64,000 nucleotides of DNA from Flavobacterium sp. SM15 (GTDB lineage: Bacteria; Bacteroidota; Bacteroidia; Flavobacteriales; Flavobacteriaceae). Positions 1 to 8,400 of this stretch are shown here, one piece after another. A program made the position numbers and the translations under genes. Location: assembly GCF_022012335.1 (NCBI RefSeq), contig NZ_JAKLTO010000001.1, positions 434,001 to 498,000 on the forward strand. The letters run 5' to 3'. The notes under the pieces are model-generated. The model was not told the DNA's origin. It did no database searches and saw only the letters and a program-made list of their open reading frames with translations. The stretch's first letter is position 1. Every line of letters begins with the position of its first letter.

Positions 1-1
1 T

Positions 2-631
2 GTCAATGCAAATGGAGACTTGGTTCTGGGTGCCGCAACCAATAATGTGGAAATTCTTTTCAACCCCTACAACTACTTAAACGATGCTCAGGATACCGGA
101 GGAAGTGATGCAAACGTAATCACACAAACCGGTGTTGGTTCCGGTTACACAATTGCTGGATGGCCAAGACAAATTGGGGCAGGTCTCTCTACTTTCACCT
201 TAACCAAATCCGCCATTGTTGAAATTAATTATTCGCTTTCTTGGGAATTGGAAAAAAATGCCAGCAGTGCTCCTGATGATGAAAATGCTAGGGTTATTCA
301 AACCTATATGTATTTACTGAAAATGCCACTTACTTCGCACGATCCAACCTTTGCAACCGGACTTGTGACTACTGATTTAGACGGAGTCCCTTTAACCATT
401 GGAAGAGCCTTAGGGCTGAACGGACAATTTCACACCAATGCTGCCAGTGACGGAGCTGCAAAGTTATTTCACAATACCGGCACCGATTATGTTAAACTAC
501 CAGCCGGAAGATATTGCCCGATGTTTGCCGCACAAGTTGCTGTAGGAAACACCGGTGGAGCTGGAGCTTGTAAAATGTACATCGGAACAGGACAAGACGA
601 AGTTCAGGTTATTGCTCATTATTATAATTAA
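2..631 (+). CDS. secreted surface protein, paralog 1 (5' end outside window)
   Basis: This is the C-terminal part of a secreted protein of unknown function; its start lies before the window. The frame is open from base 2, and the first residues (VNANGDLVLG) match YIDANGDLVLG in the paralog at 2563, so the gene clearly extends upstream. The last 60 residues are nearly the same as those of that paralog (HNTG-DYVKLP, YCPMF, ending HYYN), and both share the central NYSxSWxxEKNA block. The conserved ends suggest a folded beta-rich C-terminal domain, but no family was recognised. It is followed by a strong hairpin terminator, so it ends a transcript and is not in the operon that starts at 1035. No catalytic motif is visible. 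Confidence 0.75.
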   Translation, partial: VNANGDLVLGAATNNVEILFNPYNYLNDAQDTGGSDANVITQTGVGSGYTIAGWPRQIGAGLSTFTLTKSAIVEINYSLSWELEKNASSAPDDENARVIQTYMYLLKMPLTSHDPTFATGLVTTDLDGVPLTIGRALGLNGQFHTNAASDGAAKLFHNTGTDYVKLPAGRYCPMFAAQVAVGNTGGAGACKMYIGTGQDEVQVIAHYYN

Positions 632-642
632 CGATTTATAGC

Positions 643-680
643 AAACTAAGAAAGCAGCCTATTGGCTGCTTTCTTAGTTT
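643..680 (+). terminator. hairpin terminator after paralog 1
   Basis: A perfect 17-bp inverted repeat (643-659 with 664-680, loop TATT) lies 12 bases after the stop codon at 631. The right arm ends in TTTAT. It closes the transcript of the first surface protein. Confidence 0.85.
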
Positions 681-958
681 ATAGAAGTTAAACAACCCGA
701 AAAAATATACATTTTATTTAGATTTTGTTACACTTTATAAGACAAAAGCACTCCTTGTTAAAATAACTTCAAAAACATTCGTTTTGTCGTAAAAATCATC
801 AATTAAACCAAATTGTAACATTTCTAATGATTAATGTTATTTTTAATGAATTTTCATTATTAAATATTTATAAAAACATAACTTTTTATTAACTTACCTC
901 AACAGACTAAGTTTTTTTTTGTCATTTTACTTGTTTTTTAATATTTTTTTTAAAATTA

Positions 959-995
959 ACGCAACCCTATTTTGTTTTCTGCATCTTATAAGTAC
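959..995 (+). promoter_or_regulatory. ECF-type promoter candidate, surface operon
   Basis: The motif is acgcaacc (959-966), 14 bases, then gcatcttataagtac (981-995). The same two blocks occur at 31213-31248, in front of the lipoprotein/ECF sigma/anti-sigma operon, with a 13-base gap. It does not fit the housekeeping TTG/TAnnTTTG pattern. I infer that it is the promoter for the operon at 1035 and is read by the ECF sigma factor encoded at 31694. A start site a few bases after 994 would give a leader of about 30 bases. Confidence 0.6.
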
Positions 996-1034
996 AAGCC
1001 CCCTTAACAAAGTACTAACCAAATCCTAAAGAGC

Positions 1035-1781
1035 ATGAGAAACGCCTACATTTTATCCGCATTGCTCATTTGTTGTTCCCTATTTGCACAAACCAGTGCA
1101 GTAGGAATCGGAACAACAAATCCACAACAAAAATTGCATTTAGACAAAAGCGTTGGAACTGTTCGTGTTGAAAGTCTTAGTAAAGACAATAATCCGTTTA
1201 ACGGAGGAAACACCAACCCAACAGGTACCTATCCGCTTTATGTTGACAGCAATGGAGTCCTTACCTTAGCATTAAATACCTTTGAAAATTCCGATGGTAG
1301 TGATGCTATTGACCACACCACAATCCCAACTGCCACCCTAACAATGACCGCCGCCGATGCTGACGGTAAAGTAGACGGGACCATCCTTACGTATACTGTA
1401 AGTGTGCCAAGACAAGCCATCTTGGAAATCAAATACAGTATCAGCTACGAAATTTACCATAACAACTCCATGCTTAAAATAAGAGATGCTGGAGCAAGAC
1501 GCATTACCACTTATTATACGGTTGATGACCTGCCAAGAAAATACGGTCAAGCAAGTAAAAGCTACATGAGTTACAATAAAAACAATCCTGCTCCCTACAT
1601 TGCTACCGATCGTCTTTGTGCGGTAGGACAAATGTACAACACTAGTACAACTTATGTTCAATTATCTGCCGGAACACACACTATTAAATTAAAAGGCGAG
1701 ATCAGTTCAAATCTTCCATCTTTACCAACTTATGTGAAATATGCCGTAGACACCGATTCGCTATTTATGAGACTTTACTAA
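1035..1781 (+). CDS. secreted surface protein, paralog 2
   Basis: A 248-residue secreted protein of unknown function and first gene of a three-gene operon. Residues 1-19 form a signal peptide (MRNAYILSALLICCSLFAQ). The mature part begins with the VGIGTTNPQQKLHL block, which all members of this group share and which is common in flavobacterial surface and phage-fibre-like proteins. The middle carries the shared PRQAILEIKYSISYEI segment; the C-terminus is beta-rich and diverges from paralogs 1 and 4. The ATG is 12 bases after an AAATCCTAAAG stretch and 41 bases after the promoter-like motif at 959-995. The gap to the next gene is 12 bases. A structural or adhesive role is only a guess; no enzyme motif or T9SS tail was seen. 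Confidence 0.7.
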   Translation: MRNAYILSALLICCSLFAQTSAVGIGTTNPQQKLHLDKSVGTVRVESLSKDNNPFNGGNTNPTGTYPLYVDSNGVLTLALNTFENSDGSDAIDHTTIPTATLTMTAADADGKVDGTILTYTVSVPRQAILEIKYSISYEIYHNNSMLKIRDAGARRITTYYTVDDLPRKYGQASKSYMSYNKNNPAPYIATDRLCAVGQMYNTSTTYVQLSAGTHTIKLKGEISSNLPSLPTYVKYAVDTDSLFMRLY

Positions 1782-1793
1782 AACCCCAAGCTT

Positions 1794-2555
1794 ATGAAAA
1801 AGTCATTACTCGCTTTACTATTAACCTCATTTATAGGTTATTCCCAAGTAGGAATTGGCACAGCTAATCCTCAATCGGATTTACATATTGCAGGAAATCT
1901 TTCAACCATTAGAATTGAAAAACACAGTGCAGTAAACAACCCTACACTAAACAACGGACTAAAACCGGCGCTTGCATATGTAAACGCAAACGGAGACATT
2001 ACATTATCTCCCTCAGGAGCAAATGGATCTAGCTCAACAGGTCTTACTCCGCCTATTAATTTCTTAATTGACGTTAATGATTTTGTACCTGCGGGTCCTT
2101 TGGGATATGGTACCATAATCAATAATTCAACCGCCGTAACTTCATCAAACGGATTGATTACCGTGGTTCCTTTTTCTTCCCCACAAGCCGCCTTAATTGA
2201 AGTAAAGTATGGCATTACCGTTTTATTTTCCTCTACCGATTTGAATTCTGCCGCAACCCCATTTAACGACTCATCTGCAAGAATAGCCAAGGTGTATTTT
2301 TGCATTGACTTGAATAATGACGGGCTTGACGCAACAGAATTATCAAAAAGATACGGTTTAAACGGTTTACCTTATTCTTCATTTGCACAAGGAATTTTAG
2401 GGTATGCCTACATGAACTCTCACGGCTATTCCTCCATTCCAGCAGGCAACCACTCCTTACACTTTTTTGGGCAAATCAATGATGGTGAAAGCAAACTAAC
2501 AAGTGTAGGCTATGGTGGTGCAAAGGATTTTCTTAAAATAAGAATCTATAACTAA
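1794..2555 (+). CDS. secreted surface protein, paralog 3
   Basis: A 253-residue secreted protein of unknown function and second gene of the operon. A signal peptide (MKKSLLALLLTSFIGYS) is followed directly by QVGIGTANPQSDLHI, the group's N-terminal signature, and then by a second shared block (TIRIEKHSAVNNP; compare TVRIEGLNAANN in paralog 4). The region around PQAALIEVKYGITVLF aligns with the NYS/KYS block of the others. The end (DFLKIRIYN) resembles the DSLFMRLY end of paralog 2 more than the HYYN end of paralogs 1 and 4, so the cluster has two subtypes. It lies 12 bases after paralog 2 and 7 bases before paralog 4. No function can be assigned. Confidence 0.7.
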   Translation: MKKSLLALLLTSFIGYSQVGIGTANPQSDLHIAGNLSTIRIEKHSAVNNPTLNNGLKPALAYVNANGDITLSPSGANGSSSTGLTPPINFLIDVNDFVPAGPLGYGTIINNSTAVTSSNGLITVVPFSSPQAALIEVKYGITVLFSSTDLNSAATPFNDSSARIAKVYFCIDLNNDGLDATELSKRYGLNGLPYSSFAQGILGYAYMNSHGYSSIPAGNHSLHFFGQINDGESKLTSVGYGGAKDFLKIRIYN

Positions 2556-2562
2556 ACTTACT

Positions 2563-3378
2563 ATGAAAAAATATATTACACTCTCCGTTCTATTAACTGC
2601 ACTGGGCGCCAATTGCCAGGTAGGAATCAAAACAACCAATCCACAGGAAGGCGTTCACGTTGGTGGCGCAAATTCAACGGTAAGGATTGAAGGTTTAAAT
2701 GCGGCAAACAACACAAACAATCTTGGAGTAGGAAATTCATCTCGTGTTTATATTGATGCCAATGGCGATTTAGTTCTTGGTTCAAAAGACAACAACATCG
2801 AAATCTTGTTTGATGCAGAAAATTATTTAAAAGACGACAAGGAAAACGTGAACAACGTAATCCAACACGGCTATGGTGATGGTTACACCTATGCGGGAAT
2901 CCCGAGAGATATTCCAAACTCAACCTTTACCTTAACGCGTCCGGCAATCGTTGAAATCAATTATTCCGTGTCTTGGAATATCGAGAAAAATGCCAATTTA
3001 CGTGTAGGCGACAGTTATGCCCGTGTTGTTCAAACTTTATTGTACTTTAGACAGGGAAGTTATGTTGGTCCTGTCGTTACAACTGATTTGGAAGGAAATT
3101 TAATTGGTGGTGCCTTCGAAATTGACGGCGGCACTTCAACCTTAGGGGGCGGACTGGGCATCACCGGACAATACTATTCCAATGGAGCTACAGGAACCGG
3201 GGAAATTGAAAACTTCCACAACACCGGTTCAGATTATGTTAAACTGCCTCCAGGAACGTACTGCCCAATGTTTTCTGCTCAGTTAGCCGTTACCGACACC
3301 AGCGGATCCGGAGCGATGAAAATGTATTTGGGAACCGCAAACGATGAAGTTCAGATTATTGCACACTACTATAATTAA
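2563..3378 (+). CDS. secreted surface protein, paralog 4
   Basis: A 271-residue secreted protein of unknown function and last gene of the operon. The signal peptide MKKYITLSVLLTALGANC is followed by QVGIKTTNPQEGVHV, the group signature, then TVRIEGLNAANN and YIDANGDLVLGS. It is the full-length counterpart of the truncated protein at the left edge: the two share NYSVSWNIEKNA, HNTGSDYVKLP, YCPMF and the IIAHYYN end. The two therefore probably come from a duplication, with paralogs 2 and 3 in between. The signal peptide ends in Cys-Gln, but there is no good lipobox. A terminator shared with the AraC gene follows at once. Its role is unknown. Confidence 0.72.
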   Translation: MKKYITLSVLLTALGANCQVGIKTTNPQEGVHVGGANSTVRIEGLNAANNTNNLGVGNSSRVYIDANGDLVLGSKDNNIEILFDAENYLKDDKENVNNVIQHGYGDGYTYAGIPRDIPNSTFTLTRPAIVEINYSVSWNIEKNANLRVGDSYARVVQTLLYFRQGSYVGPVVTTDLEGNLIGGAFEIDGGTSTLGGGLGITGQYYSNGATGTGEIENFHNTGSDYVKLPPGTYCPMFSAQLAVTDTSGSGAMKMYLGTANDEVQIIAHYYN

Positions 3379-3405
3379 AAAAAACGGCCAGAGGGCCGTT
3401 TTTTT
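3378..3405. terminator. bidirectional terminator, surface operon / AraC gene
   Basis: A 12-bp perfect hairpin (3378-3389 with 3394-3405, loop AGAG) has A-rich and T-rich arms, so it can stop transcripts from both sides. It overlaps the last codons of both convergent genes. Confidence 0.9.
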
Positions 3406-4270
3406 ATGCACTTTTCTCTAACAGGTATTTTTTTGGAGTTGTCCCGAATTTCTTTTTGAAGGCTGCAATAAAATGACTTGCGGTACTGTACCCGATTTTC
3501 AATCCGACTTCGTTCACATTGTAAGAACCAGAATCCAACAGTCTTCGCGCATGTTCCATTTTATAATCAAACAAAAAACCGTAAACCGTATCGCCGTAAA
3601 TCTGTTTAAAACCCATTTTTAGTTTTTTTAAATTCAAACCAACTTGATCCGCCAGTTCCTGTAATCCTGGTGGTTCCGCCATGTTTGCGATGACGATTTC
3701 TTTGGCTTTTTTGAGTTTCTGAACATTTTCTTCATCAATTAAAAACGGACATTGTTCGGCATCCGGATCTTCGTTTCGGTTAAAAAACAGACTCAGCAAC
3801 TCATAGCCCTTGCCTTTGTAATACATATTTTTGATGGACGGGTTCAACGAATAATGAAACATCTGGTTGAGCACAATGGCCATGGAAGGACTGATGTTTT
3901 CTTCCCCATAATACTTCTTATCCTTATTCTCATCACTCAAAAAAGGAATATGTTCCGCTTGCTCAGAAAACAAACCATGGAATTTTTTAATCGACACCAA
4001 AACAGTGATTACCCAAGATTTTGGCGCAATTTCCATTTGAAGCGGCAATTCTTTCTGCGGATTGTACAACAAAAGTGACTTTTCTTCCTTCAACTCTAAT
4101 GCGTAATTCCCTTGATTAAAGATGAATTTTGCACTGCCTTTCAATCCGAAATGAAACTGGATCAGCCCTGTATGTACCTGACGCTCAAAACGAACCGTCT
4201 CTTCCGAATCGTTCTGAAAACGCAACAGGATAAAATCCTCTTCAATTTTTATTTCTTCCGTAGAACCCAT
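3404..4270 (-). CDS. AraC-family transcriptional regulator
   Basis: A 288-residue DNA-binding regulator. The last 100 residues hold the two helix-turn-helix units of the AraC family: GLQELADQVGLNLKKLKMGF, then VNEVGLKIGYSTASHFIAAF, closing with KKFGTTPKKYL. The N-terminal 170 residues would be the sensing domain; no ligand motif is visible. The start at 4270 (MGSTEEIKIEEDF) is preferred because the upstream extension to 4327 is a lysine- and tyrosine-rich stretch unlike the family. The gene diverges from hemA, with 230 bases between the two starts, so control of haem synthesis, perhaps by iron or haem, is a reasonable inference but not shown. Confidence 0.85.
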   Translation of the reverse strand: MGSTEEIKIEEDFILLRFQNDSEETVRFERQVHTGLIQFHFGLKGSAKFIFNQGNYALELKEEKSLLLYNPQKELPLQMEIAPKSWVITVLVSIKKFHGLFSEQAEHIPFLSDENKDKKYYGEENISPSMAIVLNQMFHYSLNPSIKNMYYKGKGYELLSLFFNRNEDPDAEQCPFLIDEENVQKLKKAKEIVIANMAEPPGLQELADQVGLNLKKLKMGFKQIYGDTVYGFLFDYKMEHARRLLDSGSYNVNEVGLKIGYSTASHFIAAFKKKFGTTPKKYLLEKSA

Positions 4271-4375
4271 AGCGGTATTTTTTCGTATGTATTTATAAAT
4301 CAAATTTACAAAACTATTTAGAATCACTCTAAATTAAAAAGTTCTGAAGGCTTGATTTTCATACAAATTTAAGAG

Positions 4376-4447
4376 AAATAACGCGTAAAAGTCAAATTCA
4401 CTCAAAAATATCCCTGAGCGACATAAAAAGAACTTCCAGCGTTATTT
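4376..4447. promoter_or_regulatory. 9-bp inverted repeat in araC-hemA intergenic region
   Basis: AAATAACGC (4376-4384) is repeated in inverted form as GCGTTATTT (4439-4447), just upstream of the hemA -7 element. It could be a regulator site or a loop anchor, but AraC proteins usually bind direct repeats, so the assignment is weak. Confidence 0.3.
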
Positions 4448-4465
4448 TTATAAAATTGCAGGTAG

Positions 4466-4473
4466 TACTTTTG
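4466..4473 (+). promoter_or_regulatory. hemA promoter -7 element
   Basis: TACTTTTG fits the Bacteroidota -7 consensus TAnnTTTG. No clear TTG lies 17-19 bases upstream. Its position shows that the ATG at 4456 cannot be the hemA start and supports the ATG at 4501. Confidence 0.55.
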
Positions 4474-4500
4474 TTGAACTTTAAGGATAAAGTGAAAAGA

Positions 4501-5760
4501 ATGGAAAATAACACGATATCAAAGCCTGCTTCGTTCTATGTTGTTGGATTGAGCTATAAGAAAGCAGACGCCGAGATTAGAGGTAAATTCAGCCTTGACC
4601 CCGAGGCCAAAACCAACTTGTTACAACAAGCCAAAGATACAGAAATTGACAGTTTACTGGTTACTTCAACTTGTAACCGTACTGAAATTTACGGTTTTGC
4701 CCAGCATCCGTTTCAACTGATCAAATTGCTTTGCGACAATTCCCAAGGGACCGTGGAAGATTTCCAACAGGTGGCCTACGTACATAAAAATTCTGAAGCC
4801 ATCAACCACATGTTCCGTGTAGGAACCGGTCTGGACAGCCAGATTTTAGGGGATTTTGAAATCATCAGCCAGTTGAAAAACGGTTTTATCGAAAGTAAAA
4901 ATGTCGATCTTACCAACAATTATATGGAGCGTTTGACCAATGCGGTAATACAGGCCAGCAAACGCATCAAGAACGAAACGGAAATTTCTTCCGGAGCCAC
5001 TTCGGTTTCTTTTGCCGCGGTTCGTTACATTTTCAATAATGTTGAAGACATTTCCAATAAAAATATTCTGCTTTTCGGAACCGGAAAAATCGGAAGAAAC
5101 ACTTGCGAAAACCTGGTAAAACACACCAAACACGAACAGATTACCTTAATCAACAGAACCAAAGACAAAGCCGAGAAATTAGCCCGAAAATTAAATGTGG
5201 TGGTAAAAGACTACGCGAATTTAGAGGCTGAAATTCAAAAGGCCGATGTTTTAGTGGTGGCCACAGGAGCACAAAATCCAACAATAGACAAAGCGATTCT
5301 GAACCTGAAAAAACCTTTGTTGGTTTTAGATTTATCTGTTCCGAAAAACGTGAACGAAAACGTGCAGGACGTGGAGGGCGTAACTTTAGTACACATGGAT
5401 CATTTATCGCAAATGACCGATGAAACTTTGGAAAACCGCAAAAAGCACATCCCTGCTGCCGAAGCGATTATCGAGGAAATCAAAGACGAGTTCATCGGCT
5501 GGACCAAAGCAAGAAAATTCGCCCCAACAATACATGCTTTAAAGGAAAAATTAAACACCATTAAAGATAAAGAATTGACCGCTCAACGCAAGAAAATCAG
5601 TAATTTCGACGAAGAGCAGGCGGAACTTATCAGCAACCGCATCATTCAGAAAATAACCAACCATTTTGCCAATCATCTGAAAGACGACAATACCATGGTC
5701 GATGAAAGCATCGAATGGATCGAGAAAATCTTCCAGATAGAAACCGTAAAAAATGACTAA
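4501..5760 (+). CDS. hemA: glutamyl-tRNA reductase
   Basis: Reduces glutamate on tRNA-Glu to glutamate-1-semialdehyde with NADPH, the first committed step of C5-pathway haem synthesis, in the cytoplasm. The 419 residues show the catalytic cysteine in TSTCNRTEIYG (Cys58), the GTGKIG nucleotide-binding loop near residue 193 and the C-terminal dimerisation helices. The start MENNTISKPASFYVVG is chosen because the next upstream ATG (4456) lies before the promoter -7 element. It is the first gene of the haem operon, and its end overlaps hemC by 8 bases, so translation is probably coupled. It is divergent from an AraC regulator. Confidence 0.97.
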   Translation: MENNTISKPASFYVVGLSYKKADAEIRGKFSLDPEAKTNLLQQAKDTEIDSLLVTSTCNRTEIYGFAQHPFQLIKLLCDNSQGTVEDFQQVAYVHKNSEAINHMFRVGTGLDSQILGDFEIISQLKNGFIESKNVDLTNNYMERLTNAVIQASKRIKNETEISSGATSVSFAAVRYIFNNVEDISNKNILLFGTGKIGRNTCENLVKHTKHEQITLINRTKDKAEKLARKLNVVVKDYANLEAEIQKADVLVVATGAQNPTIDKAILNLKKPLLVLDLSVPKNVNENVQDVEGVTLVHMDHLSQMTDETLENRKKHIPAAEAIIEEIKDEFIGWTKARKFAPTIHALKEKLNTIKDKELTAQRKKISNFDEEQAELISNRIIQKITNHFANHLKDDNTMVDESIEWIEKIFQIETVKND

Positions 5761-6676
5761 AAAAATACGCATCGGAACCCGTGACAGCGAATTGGCGCTT
5801 TGGCAGGCACACACTGTACAGCACCAATTGCAGGAGTTAGGGTATTCCACCGAAATAGTGGCCGTAAAATCTACCGGTGACATCATACTGGACAAACCTT
5901 TATACGAATTAGGCATCACGGGCATTTTTACTAAAACCCTAGACGTTGCCATGTTAAGAGGCGATATCGACATTGCCGTACATTCCATGAAAGACGTACC
6001 CACCGCTTTACCGCAAGGGATCATTCAGGCAGCTGTTCTGGAACGTGCTAATGTGCTTGATATTTTGGTTCATAAAGGAAACGTTGATTTCTTAAGTGGA
6101 GAAGGAACCGTGGCTACCGGAAGTTTACGCCGTCAAGCCCAATGGCTGAACAAATACCCACAACACCAAGTGGTCGATTTACGCGGAAATGTAAACACCC
6201 GTATGCAGAAATTGCAGGAAAACGATTGGAACGGAGCGGTTTTCGCAGCAGCTGGTTTGGAACGCATCAACTTAAAACCGGAAACCTATCTCGATCTGGA
6301 TTGGATGATTCCGGCTCCGGCACAAGGCGCGATGATGGTAGTTGCGATGGAAAACGATGAATTTGCCTTGGACGCCTTAAGTCAGTTGAACCATATCGAA
6401 ACGGAAATCTGTACCTATATCGAACGTCAGTTTTTAAGAACCTTGGAAGGCGGTTGTACTGCTCCGATTGGAGCTTTAGCAAACTACAATGAAGAGAACG
6501 ATACCATTGATTTTCACGGTGTTTTATTTTCCATTGACGGAAGTCAAAAACTGGAAATCAAACGCGCTTTCGATATTTCCGAGTGGAAGAAATTAGGCTT
6601 CAACTGTGCCAAAGAAATTTTAGACAACGGCGGCTCGGAATTAATGGCCGACATCAAATCGAAACTGAAAAAATAA
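5753..6676 (+). CDS. hemC: hydroxymethylbilane synthase (porphobilinogen deaminase)
   Basis: Joins four porphobilinogen molecules into the linear tetrapyrrole hydroxymethylbilane. The 307-residue protein has the normal length. It carries the DIAVHSMKDVP block (residues 73-83), the ATGSLRRQAQ substrate-binding segment, and the cofactor-binding cysteine in LEGGCTAPIG (Cys235), to which the dipyrromethane primer attaches. The ATG lies inside the last codons of hemA (8-base overlap), and the stop overlaps the hemD start in a TAATG. Both overlaps point to translational coupling within the operon. Confidence 0.97.
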   Translation: MTKKIRIGTRDSELALWQAHTVQHQLQELGYSTEIVAVKSTGDIILDKPLYELGITGIFTKTLDVAMLRGDIDIAVHSMKDVPTALPQGIIQAAVLERANVLDILVHKGNVDFLSGEGTVATGSLRRQAQWLNKYPQHQVVDLRGNVNTRMQKLQENDWNGAVFAAAGLERINLKPETYLDLDWMIPAPAQGAMMVVAMENDEFALDALSQLNHIETEICTYIERQFLRTLEGGCTAPIGALANYNEENDTIDFHGVLFSIDGSQKLEIKRAFDISEWKKLGFNCAKEILDNGGSELMADIKSKLKK

Positions 6677-7344
6677 TGAGTGAAGCTGTTCGCATCGTAT
6701 CCACCAAAAAACTGTTAAGCAATCAGAAACAATATCTTTTGAATGCCGGATTTTCAGTTGTGGAAGCCGATTTCATTGCCACAAAACCAGTCGATTTTCA
6801 ATTAAAAGACATTAATGAAACCTTGATTTTCAGCAGCCAGAACGGCGTGGAAAGTGTATTAAAACATCCTAAAGCTGAAGAATTAAAAACAAAAGACGTT
6901 TTCTGTGTAGGTATCAAAACCAAAACTTTATTAGAAGCAAACGGTTTTAATGTAGTGGCTTATACAGGTTATGCTGAAGATTTGGCAGAAATCATCACGC
7001 TTGTCTACGGAAACAACAAATACACATTTTTCAGCGGCAACCTGCGTCGTGACACCTTACCGGAAATGATGAAAGAAGCAGGTGTAGTCTTCAACGAAAT
7101 TACTGTGTACGAAACCATTTTAACACCCCAAAAAATAGATTCCAAACCGGATGGCATCCTATTTTTCAGCCCATCAGGTGTGGAAAGTTATCTGAAACAG
7201 AATAAAATCACCTCCGAAATCGCTTTTTGCATCGGGAACACCACAGCAGATGCGGCCAGCCAATCGGGAATCAAAAATATCGTAATCGCCAATCAACCTA
7301 CCATTGAGAACACGATTATCCAATGTATCAACGAATTTAAATAA
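6676..7344 (+). CDS. hemD: uroporphyrinogen-III synthase
   Basis: Closes hydroxymethylbilane into uroporphyrinogen III with inversion of ring D. The family is poorly conserved in sequence, so the call rests on the fold pattern (two alternating alpha/beta lobes, FFSPSGVESYL near residue 160, typical of the family) and on its place between hemC and hemE. The ATG at 6676 overlaps the hemC stop (TAATG). An in-frame upstream start at 6583 would run inside hemC and is rejected. Length 222 residues. Confidence 0.9.
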   Translation: MSEAVRIVSTKKLLSNQKQYLLNAGFSVVEADFIATKPVDFQLKDINETLIFSSQNGVESVLKHPKAEELKTKDVFCVGIKTKTLLEANGFNVVAYTGYAEDLAEIITLVYGNNKYTFFSGNLRRDTLPEMMKEAGVVFNEITVYETILTPQKIDSKPDGILFFSPSGVESYLKQNKITSEIAFCIGNTTADAASQSGIKNIVIANQPTIENTIIQCINEFK

Positions 7345-7374
7345 CACTTGCAATTACTGCAACAGATAGAAAGC

Positions 7375-8400
7375 ATGATTAAAAACGACCTATTTCTAAG
7401 AGCACTAAAAGGAGAAACTGTAGAGCGCCCTCCGGTATGGATGATGCGTCAGGCAGGAAGATATTTACCGGAATTCCGTGCACTTCGCGACAAATACGAT
7501 TTTTTCACCCGTTGCGAAACTCCGGAATTAGCGGCTGAAATTACCGTACAACCGATTCGTATCGTAAAACCCGATGCTGCAATCTTATTCTCGGATATTT
7601 TGGTAGTACCAAGAGCAATGGGTATTCACGTGGAATTAAAGGACAATTTAGGACCTATCATTCCTGATCCTATCCGTTCGATGGAGCAAGTAGAAAAGGT
7701 ATTCATTCCAAATATTGAAGAAAGTTTAGGCTATGTGATGGACGCCATCAAACTAACCAAAGAAATGCTGAACGACGAAGTACCGTTAATCGGATTCGCC
7801 GGTTCGCCTTGGACGATTTTCTGCTATGCTGTGGAAGGAAAAGGATCAAAAAGCTTTGATACCGCTAAAGGATTCTGCTTTTCAAACCCAGTTGCCGCGC
7901 ATACCTTATTGCAAAAAATTACCGATACCACCATCCTATATTTAAAAGAAAAAGTAAAATCGGGAGTAAACGCTGTACAGATCTTCGATTCTTGGGGTGG
8001 CATGTTATCCCCAACCGATTACCATGAATTTTCGTGGAAATACATCAACCAAATCGTAGAAGCTTTGGCTGAAGAAACTGAAGTGATTGTTTTCGGAAAA
8101 GGCTGTTGGTTTGCTTTAAACGAAATGTCAAAATCGAAAGCATCTGCTCTAGGAGTAGATTGGACGTGTTCTCCAAGAAACGCCCGTTATTTAACCGGAG
8201 GCAACATCACTTTACAAGGAAACTTTGACCCAAGCCGTTTATTATCGCCGATTCCAACCATCAAAAAAATGGTACACGAGATGATCGACGAATTCGGAAA
8301 AGACAAATACATCGTGAATTTAGGCCACGGAATTTTACCGAACATTCCGGTGGATCATGCTAAAGCGTTTGTGGAAGCGGTAAAAGAATACAATATGTAA
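7375..8400 (+). CDS. hemE: uroporphyrinogen decarboxylase
   Basis: Removes four carboxyl groups from uroporphyrinogen III to give coproporphyrinogen III. The N-terminal signature [16 protein letters not shown] contains the substrate-binding arginines, and [16 protein letters not shown] and FDSWGGML match the other conserved blocks. The ATG at 7375 ([13 protein letters not shown]) is preferred over an in-frame TTG at 7348, because family members begin at this point. It starts 30 bases after hemD, and its stop overlaps the next start (TAATG). Length 341 residues. Confidence 0.97.
   Translation: MIKNDLFLRALKGETVERPPVWMMRQAGRYLPEFRALRDKYDFFTRCETPELAAEITVQPIRIVKPDAAILFSDILVVPRAMGIHVELKDNLGPIIPDPIRSMEQVEKVFIPNIEESLGYVMDAIKLTKEMLNDEVPLIGFAGSPWTIFCYAVEGKGSKSFDTAKGFCFSNPVAAHTLLQKITDTTILYLKEKVKSGVNAVQIFDSWGGMLSPTDYHEFSWKYINQIVEALAEETEVIVFGKGCWFALNEMSKSKASALGVDWTCSPRNARYLTGGNITLQGNFDPSRLLSPIPTIKKMVHEMIDEFGKDKYIVNLGHGILPNIPVDHAKAFVEAVKEYNM

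Larger units (their letters stand above)
632..1034. other. 403-base AT-rich intergenic region
   Basis: No gene is visible here on either strand. It holds a 17-bp perfect hairpin terminator at its left end and a bipartite promoter-like motif at 959-995. The sequence between is very AT-rich with runs of T and A. Such a long AT-rich leader is typical of strongly regulated or strongly expressed genes, but I see no riboswitch or small RNA in it. Confidence 0.7.

Noticed and set aside
1338-2305. Minus-strand open frames of 107 and 144 codons (1338-1661 and 1871-2305) opposite the surface genes
   Set aside because: They have no signal, motif or promoter, and they mirror the codon pattern of the secreted-protein genes on the plus strand, which have signal peptides and homology to each other.
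5551-6024. Minus-strand open frame of 157 codons across the hemA-hemC junction
   Set aside because: It lies opposite two clear haem genes with known catalytic residues; no independent evidence supports it.
7348-7375. TTG start for hemE at 7348
   Set aside because: Family members begin at the [11 protein letters not shown] position, and an ATG is available there.
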